Assembly (NCBI GenBank): GCA_947568835.1
Contig: OX387609.1
Location: 16,947,208-17,011,207 of the forward strand
Source of the DNA: Protonemura montana
Lineage: Eukaryota; Arthropoda; Insecta; Plecoptera; Nemouridae
DNA length: 64,000 bases
Direction of reading: 5' to 3'
The notes below the pieces were generated by a model, which did no database searches, was not told where the DNA came from, and saw only the letters and a program-made list of their open reading frames with translations. Positions 25,138-35,307 of the stretch are shown here, one piece after another. Each line of letters begins with the position of its first letter. Position 1 is the stretch's first letter. The position numbers and the translations under genes were made by a program.

Positions 25138-26682
25138 AGTCTAGGTTGTCAGGGTCTGTGTAGTAAAGTAGTGTCACATGGCTAGTCTAGGTTGTCAGGG
25201 GCTGTGTGTGTAGTACAGTAGTGTAACATGGCTAGTCTAGGTTGTCAGGGGCTGTGTGTAGTACAGTAGTGTAGCATGGCTAGTCTAGGTTGTCAGGGGC
25301 TGTGTGTAGTACAGTAGTGTAGCATGGCTTGTCTAGGTTGTCAGGGGCTGTGTGTGTAGGACAGTAGTGTAGCATGGCTAGTCTAGGTTGTCAGGGGCCG
25401 TGTGTGTAGTACAGTAGTGTAGCATGGCTTCTCTAGGTTGTCAGGGGCTGTGTGTGTAGGACAGTAGTGTTGCATGGCTAGTCTAGGTAGTCAAGGGCTG
25501 TGTGTGTAGTACAGTAGTGTAGCATGGCTAGTCTAGGTTGTCAGGGGCTGTGTGTGTAGGACAGTAGTGTTGCATGGCTAGTCTAGGTTGTCAGGGGCTG
25601 TGTGTAGTACAGTAGTGTAGCATGGCTAGTCTAGGTTGTCAGGGGCTGTGTGTGTAGGACAGTAGTGTTGCATGGCTAGTCTAGGTTGTCAGGGGCTGTG
25701 TGTAGTACAGTAGTGTAGCATGGCTAGTCTAGGTTGTCAGGGGCTGTGTGTTGTACAGTAGTGTAGCATGGCTAGTCTAGGTTGTCAGGGGCTGTGTGTA
25801 GTACAGTAGTGTAGCATGGCTAGTCTAGGTTGTCAGGGGCTGTGTGTAGTACAGTAGTGTAGCATGGCTAGTCTAGGTTGTCAGGGGCTGTGTGTAGTAC
25901 AGTAGTGTAGCATGGCTAGTCTAGGTTGTCAGGGGCTGTGTGTAGTACAGTAGTGTAGCATGGCTAGTCTAGGTTGTCAGGGGATGTGTGTAGTACAGTA
26001 GTGTAGCATGGCTAGTCTAGGTTGTCAGGAGCTGTGTGTAGTACAGTAGTGTAGCATGGCTAGTCTAGGTTGTCAGGGGCTGTGTGTAATACAGTAGTGT
26101 AGCATGGCTAGTCTAGGTTGTCAGGGGCTGTGTGTAATACAGTAGTGTAGCATGGCTAGTCTAGGATGTCAGGGGCTGTGTGTAGTACAGTAGTGTAGCA
26201 TGGCTAGTCTAGGTTGTCAGGGGCTGTGTGTCGTACAGTAGTGTAGCATGGCTAGTTTAGGTTGTCAGGGGCTGTGTAGTACAGAAGTGTAGCATGGCTA
26301 GTCTAGGTTGTCAGGGGCTGTGTGTAGTACAGTAGTGTTGCATGGCTAGTCTAGGTTGTCAGGGGCTGTGTGTGTAGTACAGTAGTGTAGCATGGCTAGT
26401 CTAGGTTGTCAGGGGCCGTGTGTAATACAGTAGTGTAGCATGGCTAGTCTAGATTGTTAGGGGCTGTGTGTAGTACAGTAGTGTAGCATGGCTAGTCTAG
26501 GTTGTCAGGGGCTGTGTAGTACAGTAGTGTAGCATGGCTAGTCTAGGTTGTCAGAGGCTGTGTGTAGTACAGTAGTGTTGCATGGCTAGTCTAGGTTGTC
26601 AGGGGCTGTGTGTGTAGTACAGTGGTGTTGCATGGCTAGTCTAGGTTGTCAGGGGCTGTGTGTAGTACAGTAGTGTAGCATG
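25138..26682. repeat. 48-bp satellite array, block C
   Basis: Last block of the 48-bp satellite, about 32 units, including a local alternation of GTGTGTAGGACAG units with standard ones (25440-25680). It stops at the sequence GTAGCATG and switches within about 10 bp to the 43-bp satellite. Confidence 0.97.
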
Positions 26683-26686
26683 TGTT

Positions 26687-28685
26687 CAAAGTTTAAATGC
26701 AGTGCACTGCAATCTACGTCTTCAAGTTATCAAGTTTTAATGCAGTGCATTGCAATCCACGTCTTCAAGTTATCCAGTTTAAATGCAGTGCATTGCAATC
26801 CACGTCTTCAAGTTATCAAGTTTAAATGCAGTGCATTGCAATCCACGTCTTCAAGTTATCAAGTTTAAATGCAGTGCATTGCAATCCACGTCTTCAAGTT
26901 ATCAAGTTTAAATGCAGTGCATTGCAATCCACGTCTTCAAGTTATCAAGTTTTAATGCAGTGCATTGCAATCCACGTCTTCAAGTTATCCAGTTTAAATG
27001 CAGTGCATTGCAATCCACGTCTTCAAGTTATCAAGTTTAAATGCAGTGCATTGCAATCCACGTCTTCAAGTTATCAAGTTTAAATGCAGTGCATTGCAAT
27101 CCACGTCTTCAAGTTATCAAGTTTAAATGCAGTGCATTGCAATCCACGTCTTTAAGTTATCAAGTTTAAATGCAGTGCATTGCAATCCACGTCTTCAAGT
27201 TATCAAGTTTAAATGCAGTGCATTGCAATCCACGTCTTCAAGTTATCAAGTTTAAATGCAGTGCATTGCAATCTACGTCAACAAGTTATCAAGTTTAAAT
27301 GCAATGCACTGCAATCCACGTCTTCAAGTTATCAAGTTTAAATGCAGTGCATTGCAATCCACGTCTTCAAGTTATCAAGTTTAAATGCAGTGCATTGCAA
27401 TCCACGTCTTCAAGTTATTAAGTTTAAATGCAGTGCATTGCAATCTACGTCTTTAAGTTATCAAGTTTAAATGCAGTGCACTGCAGTCCACGTCTTTAAG
27501 TTATCAAGTTTAAATGCAGTGCATTGCAATCCACGTCTTCAAGTTATCAAGTTTAAATGCAGTGCATTGCAATCCACGTCTTTAAGTTATCAAGTTTAAA
27601 TGCAATGCATTGCAATCCACGTCTTCAAGTTATCAAGTTTAAATGCAGTGCATTGCAATCCACGTCTTTAAGTTATCAAGTTTAAATGCAATGCATTGCA
27701 ATGCACGTCTTTAAGTTATCAAGTTTAAATGCAGTGCATTGCAATCCACGTCTTCAAGTTATCAAGTTTAAATGCAGTGCATTGCAATCCACGTCTTCAA
27801 GTTATCAAGTTTTAATACAGTGCATTGCAATCTACGTCTTCAAGTTATCAAGTTTAAATGCAGTGCATTGCAATCCACGTCTTCAAGTTATCAAGTTTAA
27901 ATGCAATGCACTGCAATCCACGTCTTCAAGTTATCAAGTTTTAATGCAGTCCATTGCAATCTACGTCTTCAAGTTATCAAGTTTAAATGCAGTGCATTGC
28001 AATCCACGTCTTCAAGTTATCAAGTTTAAATGCAATGCACTGCAATCCACGTCTTCAAGTTATCAAGTTTAAATGCAGTGCATTGCAATCCACGTCTTCA
28101 AGTTATCAAGTTTAAATGCAGTGCATTGCAATCTACGTCTTTAAGTTATCAAGTTTAAATGCAGTGCACTGCAGTCCACGTCCTTAAGTTATCAAGTTTA
28201 AATGCAGTGCATTGCAATCCACGTCTTCAAGTTATCAAGTTTAAATGCAGTGCATTGCAATCCACGTCTTTAAGTTATCAAGTTTAAATGCAATGCATTG
28301 CAATCCACGTCTTTAAGTTATCAAGTTTAAATGCAGTGCATTGCAATCCACGTCTTTAAGTTATCAAGTTTAAATGCAGTGCATTGCAAACCACGTCTTC
28401 AAGTTATCAAGTTTAAATGCAGTGCATTGCAATCCACGTCTTCAAGTTATCAAGTTTAAATGCAGTGCATTGCAATCCACGTCTTCAAGTTATCAAGTTT
28501 AAATGCAGTGCATTGCAATCCACGTCTTTAAGTTATCCAGTTTAAATGCAGTGCATTGCAATCCACGTCTTTAAGTTATCAAGTTTAAATGCAGTGCATT
28601 GCAATCCACGTCTTTAAGTTATCAAGTTTAAATGCAGTGCATTGCAATCTACGTCTTCAAGTTATCAAGTTTAAATGCAATGCAC
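26687..28685. repeat. 43-bp satellite array
   Basis: About 46 head-to-tail copies of a 43-bp unit that begins TTTAAATGCAGTGCATTGCA and ends with the CACGTCTTCAAG and TTATCAAG segments. The core TGCAGTGCATTGCA is a near-palindrome. Because 43 is not a multiple of three, long open frames recur with a 129-bp period; they are by-products of the array and not genes. A block marked by CACTGCAGTCC recurs 688 bp apart (27479 and 28168), exactly 16 units, so the array also has higher-order duplication. Confidence 0.97.
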
Positions 28686-31060
28686 CCGGTTTTTGGCAAA
28701 TGGGTTTTGAAACCCTCTCACACCACTACCCCCGTGATTGACAGCGCATTCATGCAGCTCACTGGGATGATTTCTCTGCACAAATAGCGCTCCTTTGAGG
28801 ATTAAGACACTGAAGTGTGGTCTTCCAATTAGATGCTAATTAGATGCTAAACCTAGCCCCGAACTACGAGGAAGTCACAAATCTAGCTGCCTCATACCTA
28901 CATTTAATTATAGCTTTTTTACAATTTCGTACATGGTTATTCAATCTTTCTGCATTTCTAGAAAAAATATCTTGATCCTTGCGAGTGAAGTTTTTTTATA
29001 CTAAAAAGAGGCAAAATATGCGCTTAAAATTTAAAATTAGAGAAACTTGCATTTATCTTTAGTATTTGAAAATATTCAAATTTATAATATTTGAAAATAT
29101 TCGACATCAACAAAGTGTCATTACGATTAAAATAAGGAGATTCTTGAAGAAAATGTAATGGGAATAAGTTTCTGTGGCACACAAAAAATATGTAATTAAA
29201 TTTAAATCCGAGTCATTTTATTACCAACTTTTTACCGAATTACACTGGCTCTAAAATAATATAACGGTGGGGCTTTGAGATTCACGTGGTGGGTTAAATT
29301 GTAGCAATAACTATTTGCCTCGTCGTTGTCTGCGATGTAATTCAGGCTTACAGAGTCAGTGACCCGAGTGAGTCTAGGGTTGCTTTGGGTCGACCAAGCT
29401 CAACGCCAGCCGACCTCCAAGGGATATTGGAAGCGAAACATATCGAGGATATTTGCTTCACTAGTCAAGAATTGCATTACAAACGTCCAACAAATTCAAA
29501 CATGATATCAGACCGATTTACTGGAGTTATAAAACCACGATTGATGAAGACTTCGACCACGAGCCGAGTTATTTTAACTAGGAAACATGCGCACACCTGA
29601 ATTAACAGAGATTTTAGCTCACCTTAGAAGAGGTCTGGTCCCGTGTAATTAGACAAAGAACAAAGTCATTTTCACTGCACTCAATGCACTTAATGCACTC
29701 AGTACAGAGATGTACTCGATGCAGTCGCACAAACTCACACATTCACGAGGCGTATGGCGCAACTACTGAAGTATGACTGGCAGCAACTTGGTATGGACTT
29801 TGATATGAACCATGGACGGCAGGTAAAGACGACCGGCGTTGTCATAAAGCATGGGTACTGTCACAATATTGTACCTGAGCTATTGATGAACATTATATAA
29901 TATTTACTGATACTTACTTAATTATTATTTAGTTACTATATAATTGTCCTGGGTTTTAAATTAATAAATAAATAAGATACGAACATTTATAACGTAGCCC
30001 CCCCCCCCCCTTTCCTACTCATCTGAATTCGACCACGTGCGCCAGACGCATGGCTGGCCCTAGTAATAAAATACTTTGCCCGTTGCAAGCATTTGGAATT
30101 GAAGTAAGATCTCACAGCATATTATAACGTATCCAACAGGCCAAGACAGACTGAAAACAAACAACCCCAGCTCTTACACCCTTCCTAGGAACACACGGTA
30201 ATTATTTCAGCAGCAACATAACTGACCTACATACTGTTTGACCGCACGGCTACAACGCATTGACTTCACTCCCAGCTAATTCGACGATACAGAGTTTACA
30301 TAAAACATGCGTTACAACAACGCGATGTCGTTGGCTCGCAAATTTCGAAGATAAATTCAAATATTACCGAACGCAGCACATTGGTTCTAACAGCTGTAGA
30401 CCCGTGTGTTTTGAACCTAGCTTAACCTATATGAAACAATGTGTATCAAGATTAGCTTGTCAAAAAACATTAAAACATGTAAATATAGCAAATTCTTACA
30501 AAAAATGAATAAATGCTGAAGGCTGAAGGCTAAACTGTTGCTCTAATATCAACTTGTAAATATTTGGCTTCAAATTAGTGAGTTAAAGACATAAATCTCC
30601 AAGTTCAGTGATTTGCTGCCGATTTCTTTCTTTCCAACGCTGATTGGAAACTACACTAAATCCTCTTTCCATGAGCCATGGAGAAAGAAATTATTTAAAA
30701 TACTTCTTTGCATAATGCAGGAGTAGCAACAGGAACGAAAAGAGGAAAATAAAATGTCCGGGCAAGGAGTCCACAGAGAAAAAGTGAAGCTACAGCAACA
30801 AAATTGATACAGAGTTAAGAAATTTAAAGTTCTAATCATTCTTTGTTCTAGTCAAACTTTATAAGCTGTGTAACCATCATAGACTAGTTTCACCAAGCTT
30901 GAAACCATTTAAATCAAGTCTGAATATTTTGCAGATAAATGTGACAATTAAAACTACTACCCTAGAAACATTTGTATACTTTGAAAATGTACACTAACTT
31001 CTTACAAGTTACAATACTTCTAAACTATTGTAAAAAAATAGGAAGAAATAACGTGAAATA
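28686..31060. other. Mostly featureless AT-rich stretch
   Basis: I see no gene I can support here. There is a run of 13 C residues at 29998-30010, and a short dispersed repeat at about 30060-30118 (AATAAAATACTTTGCCCGTT, then a GCAAGCATTT-like part) that recurs diverged at 57763-57815. Short open frames at 29385-29600 and 30260-30508 have no recognisable motifs. Confidence 0.5.
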
Positions 31061-31065
31061 TGAAA

Positions 31066-31145
31066 GCAGATGATTTCCAAGCGAGAGCGCCTTGCGGCAA
31101 ATCACCAGACCGACAATCGGAAGGTCCCGGGTTCGTATCACACTT
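31066..31145 (+). mobile_element. tRNA-derived SINE fragment (candidate)
   Basis: The segment contains GACAATCGGAAGGTCCCGGG followed by TTCGTATC, closely resembling the anticodon arm, variable loop and T arm of a tRNA; GGGTTCGTATC is one base from a B-box (GGTTCGANTCC). Upstream, AGCGAGAGCGCC may be a decayed A-box. The 5' acceptor stem and CCA are absent, so it is not a functional tRNA gene. Boundaries and tail are unclear. Confidence 0.4.
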
Positions 31146-31339
31146 CTCCCAGCCTTTGCTCTCTAAATATTGAGTGAAGCGATTGCATAACAACCAGAGT
31201 GAGATGTCAACAAAATGCATGCTTTTATTTCTTATTGCTCACATGGGGGAAATTGTTTTAAAAAATACAGAAAAACTTGGATTACATGAGAAGAGTTTCA
31301 AGAACATTATCATCTTGGTCATATCAATATGTTTACTCA

Positions 31340-31690
31340 ACAATTGTTAGATCACATTTTGAGTTCAGGGTTCAATGTGTTATTTGTTGCTAAAGAGAAA
31401 CACAGTTGTGAAAATATTAGAAGCAGTAACATTAAATAACGCTCAAGATTTAATCAGCAACAAGGGTTAAAAGACAGGCTAGAAAAACTTCAGCAAAGGT
31501 CAGCTAGGAAGGTAACGGCAATTAGTATCGAAGAAGCCACAGCCCTACTGAATGGATGTCTGAACTAGGATGGGAAACAATATAAATAAGAAGGGCTGAT
31601 GCTCAACTTGCGTACAAAATCATTAATGAAGAAGAAGCGTGGAATGAATTGAGATCCCAGATTAATAAATCTGCATTCACAGAGAGCAAC
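31340..31690 (+). pseudogene. Degenerate LINE fragment (C-terminal region)
   Basis: Broken plus-strand frames show peptides typical of the region after the reverse transcriptase of CR1/RTE-like LINEs: YSTIVRSHFEF (pattern y..liRphLEY), RLEKLQQRSARKVTAISIEE (pattern LqklQ.RaaR.itg), then LGWETI and IRRADAQLAYKIINEEE (pattern LgWe.L..RR...k..m.yKi.n). Several stops and frameshifts interrupt it, so it is a dead fragment. It abuts a second LINE remnant at 31690. Confidence 0.6.
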
Positions 31691-32447
31691 AAGAATGAAT
31701 GTTAGGTACATTCAAAAAGAAATAAACAAAGTAAAATTTCTAGGTCTTATATTAGACAATCAATTGAATTGGGAAAGCCACATCAAGCACGTGCGCCTGA
31801 AAGTGGCTTCAGGATGCTACCTACCTTTTAAAAAATATTCTGGACATTTGCAGCGCTGATGCAGCTAAACTAGTACATTATGGACACATTCATTCTAAAA
31901 TTAGCTATGGAATTATCATGTGGGGCAACTCAGTTCATGCACCCAGACTATTTGTTAAGCAGAAAAAAGCTCTCCGCATTTTAGGTGGAGCAAGCTATGA
32001 CCCCTGTGCGGATTTTTATTATAAAGACTCTTGTAAATCACTTTTTAGAAATCTACGAATCAAGACATTGCCCTGCATTTACATTTACTTGACAATATTA
32101 TTTGTAGACTGTAGTGGATAACAACTTTCTGGTAATAGACAATTGTGATGTACATAAGCATTTTACAAGAGGAACTAACAACATTTATGTATCGAAAAAT
32201 AGATTAAAAATGACAGACAACTGCCCAATTTATGCAGGCTCATTATTATATAACTAACTGCCAGTGGAGTTAAAAAACTAAAAGGCTACAAATTTAAAGA
32301 AAGTCTAAAACTGCATCTGCTGACCAAATGCTACTACAAAGTGAAACAATTCCTATGTGTTTTAGATAATAACTAGCACCATAATAACTGACGTACCAAT
32401 ATCATGTACTGTGATTAATTGAGGCTGAATAAATATAATATTATTAT
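31690..32447 (+). pseudogene. Jockey-like LINE 3' remnant
   Basis: Plus-strand frames, with stops and frameshifts, read NKVKFLGLILDNQLNWESHI (pattern vkFLGl.iD..L.W..HI), then YGIIMWGNSVHAPRLFVKQK and KALRILGG (pattern YGiilWGns......f.lQKkalRii.g), then LRIKTLPCIYIY, then FTRGTNNIYVSKNRLK and a YAGSLLYN-LPVELKN segment. This is the order seen in the thumb and C-terminus of jockey-type reverse transcriptases. It ends in AATAAATATAATATTATTATT, a 3' ATT tail. That tail continues at 34076 on the other side of an inserted hAT element. Confidence 0.75.
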
Positions 32448-34075
32448 TAGAGATAGGATAGTTATGCAAAATAAAACCTCAAAACATGCAAGAACAAATG
32501 GCAAAATATGCAAAACATGCAAAAACAAATGCCAAAATATGCAAAACATGCAAAATCGTAAAAAATCAGGTATGAAGTGGATTAGCGGGTAAAAAACACA
32601 AATTTCTATAATTTTATCATTGTGTATTTGGTTTTATTAACGATACCGATACGTCAGCATGTAACTGTTTACTTAAACCTAGATGCACAATGGCTAACTA
32701 AAATCATTTCCATATTATGCGGCGTTAACCGATGCCGCCTATCTGATAAAATGTTTTTATATGAGGAGAACGATCTTTCAACGTCACACGACGTCACTGG
32801 GGCATATTTTAAATTACAGATTTGAGAGGGGGACAAACAATCTTCTCCAAAATCATATGTGTCTCCTGCCATAATTTTCTGCACTCCCCACAATAGCTTG
32901 TAAGAAATATTCTTATTCAGTACATAGTCCAGTTTGTTAAGTGCTACTTTGGCACGGCCACCGGGAGCTTTAGACAGTTCCGAGTGGAGATCTTGTATTA
33001 TCTGAAGCGATGTCGTGAAACGTTCTCCAATCGTCTCTAGCAATTTTATTTTTCCAGGAATGGTACCAAAATTGGATTTAATATATATATCAGATCGCTA
33101 ACTATTGATTTGGATGTGAATAATTTCTTAAGGGTTTTTAATTTTTATGCTTGCCGCCTCTTCTGGATCAAACGACACTATCACTGATTTGACCTCCTCA
33201 AAGTGGTCACAATAGAATATAGCTGCCTCGAGCCACGATCCCCAACAAGTGATGATAGGTTCAGGTGGCAGCGGAACTCCAGGTAGCAAATTTCGATAAG
33301 TATTTATCCTCGATGGAGCTTTAGAAAAAACTTTCTTGGTACATGATATTAGGGTGTTGACTTCATCATAAAGATTTCTTACTGTTTCTGCAACTCGGTG
33401 TATGGCATGTGCCAAGCACGTTAAATAATGGAGATTGTGGTAGATGTTTTGTAACACTTCCCCCGCTTTTACCATATATAGTGCTGCATCACTAAGTAAT
33501 AAGAAGTAAGACCTTCTGATTCATGCCGCCACTAGGCCACAAAGACAATAGCCCCTCATTAAAAAAACTTGATACTGTCTTATGATTTGTCTTCTCTAAC
33601 ACACGAGAGCAAAGAAGATGTGGTATACCAGGTCCCTCGTTGGTTAACTTCCCTACTATTAGATTAGCGATATATCGCCCCTCTACATCGGTTGTTTCAT
33701 CTACACTTGTCCAGATGTCATGTGTGCCGATGTCAGCGCGGATCCCTTCTAACGCCATTTCGTATGATTTGGGAAGATATCCTTTTCTTAAAGTTGACGA
33801 GTCGGGAATAACTTTCTTTGAATATTTTGAAATAATTTTTTGTACACATAATTTGAAAAAACGAGAGAAATTCAGAATATTTGGTAAAAAGGCCAAAACA
33901 TGCAAAAAAAACCCAAAATATGCAATTTTCAGAAAAAGTACCCAAATATGCAAAACATGCAAAATAAAAACAGCATTTTTAGAACCAGGGAGTGATGAAA
34001 TGGATATATCCACGTTTTTGCATGGGATTTAATGCATAAATCAAAACATGCAATTGCATAACTATCCTATCTCTA
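32448..34075 (-). mobile_element. hAT transposon with 8-bp TSD, inserted in a LINE tail
   Basis: A 1628-bp element with inverted termini TAGAGATAGGATAGTTATGC at the left and the exact complement at the right. It is flanked by the 8-bp duplication ATTATTAT (32440-32447 and 34076-34083). TAGAG fits the hAT YARNG terminal rule. Multiple copies of AAACATGCAA / AAATATGCAA lie inside both ends (32465-32560 and 33890-34055), on the same strand at each end. The minus strand carries a broken transposase gene. The target was the ATT tail of the LINE at 31690-32447. Confidence 0.9.
32669..34013 (-). pseudogene. hAT transposase, inactivated
   Basis: Three minus-strand frame segments in order: 34013-33492, 33475-33128 and 33043-32669. 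The first contains IWTSVDETTDVEGRYIANL, with the first catalytic-core Asp in SVDETTD. The reading frame then shifts by one base at about 33480 so that SDAALYMVKAG, with the second Asp, continues in the next segment. That segment holds the C/H motif LTCLAHAIHRVAE and WGSWLEAAIFYCDHF. The third holds the conserved hAT C-terminal dimerisation region, with VTSCDVERSFSSYKNILSDR and RHRLTPHN. The N-terminal BED finger region is not readable in one frame. At least one frameshift and intervening stops make it non-functional; strongly hAT, family uncertain. Confidence 0.85.
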
Positions 34076-34083
34076 ATTATTAT

Positions 34084-35041
34084 TATTATTATATAAAAGG
34101 TTATAACAGTGACATGGAGATATTATTTTCTAGGCAGTTGCATTCCAGGATAAAATAACCTCAGCCTATTAATTAATGAGTGTTTAAAAACAGTTGGAAG
34201 TACTTAAATTGAGACTCAGATTTAGCAGGAAAATATCTTCCATATCGTTTATACAAATATATGTAAACATATCGTAACAAAGTGTAAAAACTGCAAACAA
34301 TAAAGATTATACAATGACTGAAACCAATCTGTATTAGTTTTTAAACACAAAATGTAATTAAAAATGATGCCAAGATATTGAAAGATATATTTAATACATG
34401 TAGGCCAAGCACACACAATTAATACCTGAAATAGAGAATTAAATAGTTCTATAAATAAATGTTCTAGCTTTCAACAAAGATTGAACATTGTTACAGAGCA
34501 ATAGAATTTAAGATCAATTGTCAAGAGTGACTGATCAAAATGTGTAATAACTAATAAGTATTTTCTATTTAACAGGTAAAGACTGTTTAGCTAAATAAAA
34601 CTGATTATAATTTATAGTCAGTATAATAGTTGGAGAATTGCATTGTTTGCTTTCTGGTTTGCTTGCTTTCACAATGACTTGATAGCAGCTTATGAAGCAA
34701 AGATGACCAAGAACAGGCACGACACTGAATACCTCGATAGACTGAGTCAAGTATTGCAACTTGCTATCCGTGGTCGTGATGAGATCAAAGATTCATGCAA
34801 TCAATATTTTGGGGCCTGCCTGGTCAACTAATACTGCAGCCATGAATTACAAGAGCACCTTGAATCTACTTGAATATTGAAATGTGCATTGAAAGCCAAA
34901 CAAAATGAGTGACTGGATTGCATGCTTCAAGTCCTAAAAGATATCATGTAACAGGCAAGATTTAAGGAGCTTCATTCCTACCACGATGTTACCAACCTGT
35001 GCCAAGTGGATTCCATTTTCCATCATCGTTTCTGATGATAT
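34084..35041. other. AT-rich stretch with one unidentified frame
   Basis: Mostly AT-rich DNA with no recognisable repeats. A short plus-strand frame (34643-34831) encodes a charged peptide containing AYEAKMTKNRHDTEYLDRLS; it could be an exon or chance, and I do not recognise it. The last 100 bases, on the minus strand, may continue the leucine-rich-repeat gene beyond the CsRn1-like element: one frame reads KIDIIRNDDGKWNPLGT across that junction. Confidence 0.3.
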
Positions 35042-35307
35042 TGTGGAGGTGAGGGACGTATGGGGGCAATAAGGTGATGAGCCGTAGGAGTTATTTGCTT
35101 TATTAGCACTAGATGCACAGACACAATGGAGATGTAGTTCGATGCAGTCGGCGGGATCGGAGAAGGCGCGTTGTCTTCTCGTCGACCGGGTCGTGACTGC
35201 TTCCTCGTGGTCGGCTCCACTGCCGACCACTTTTTCACCCCCACGCGCATCCCGCCGTGCCGCGCCACCAGCGCGTGGTTTGAGGAGTGGCGGGTACATC
35301 CCCCACA
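35042..35307 (-). repeat. 3' LTR of the CsRn1-like element
   Basis: 266 bp, a visual match base for base to 39310-39575. It contains the last 23 codons of pol, whose stop lies at 35235. Confidence 0.95.

Noticed and set aside
26680..28072. Repetitive proteins (SSYQVLMQCIAIHVFKLSSL type)
   Set aside because: Frame by-products of the 43-bp satellite; no start context and no conserved change pattern.
31020..31220. Minus-strand 66-codon protein
   Set aside because: Covers the tRNA-like SINE fragment on the opposite strand; better explained as non-coding.
34643..34831. Possible host gene, 62 codons
   Set aside because: Composition looks protein-like, but there is no motif, splice evidence or neighbour to support it.
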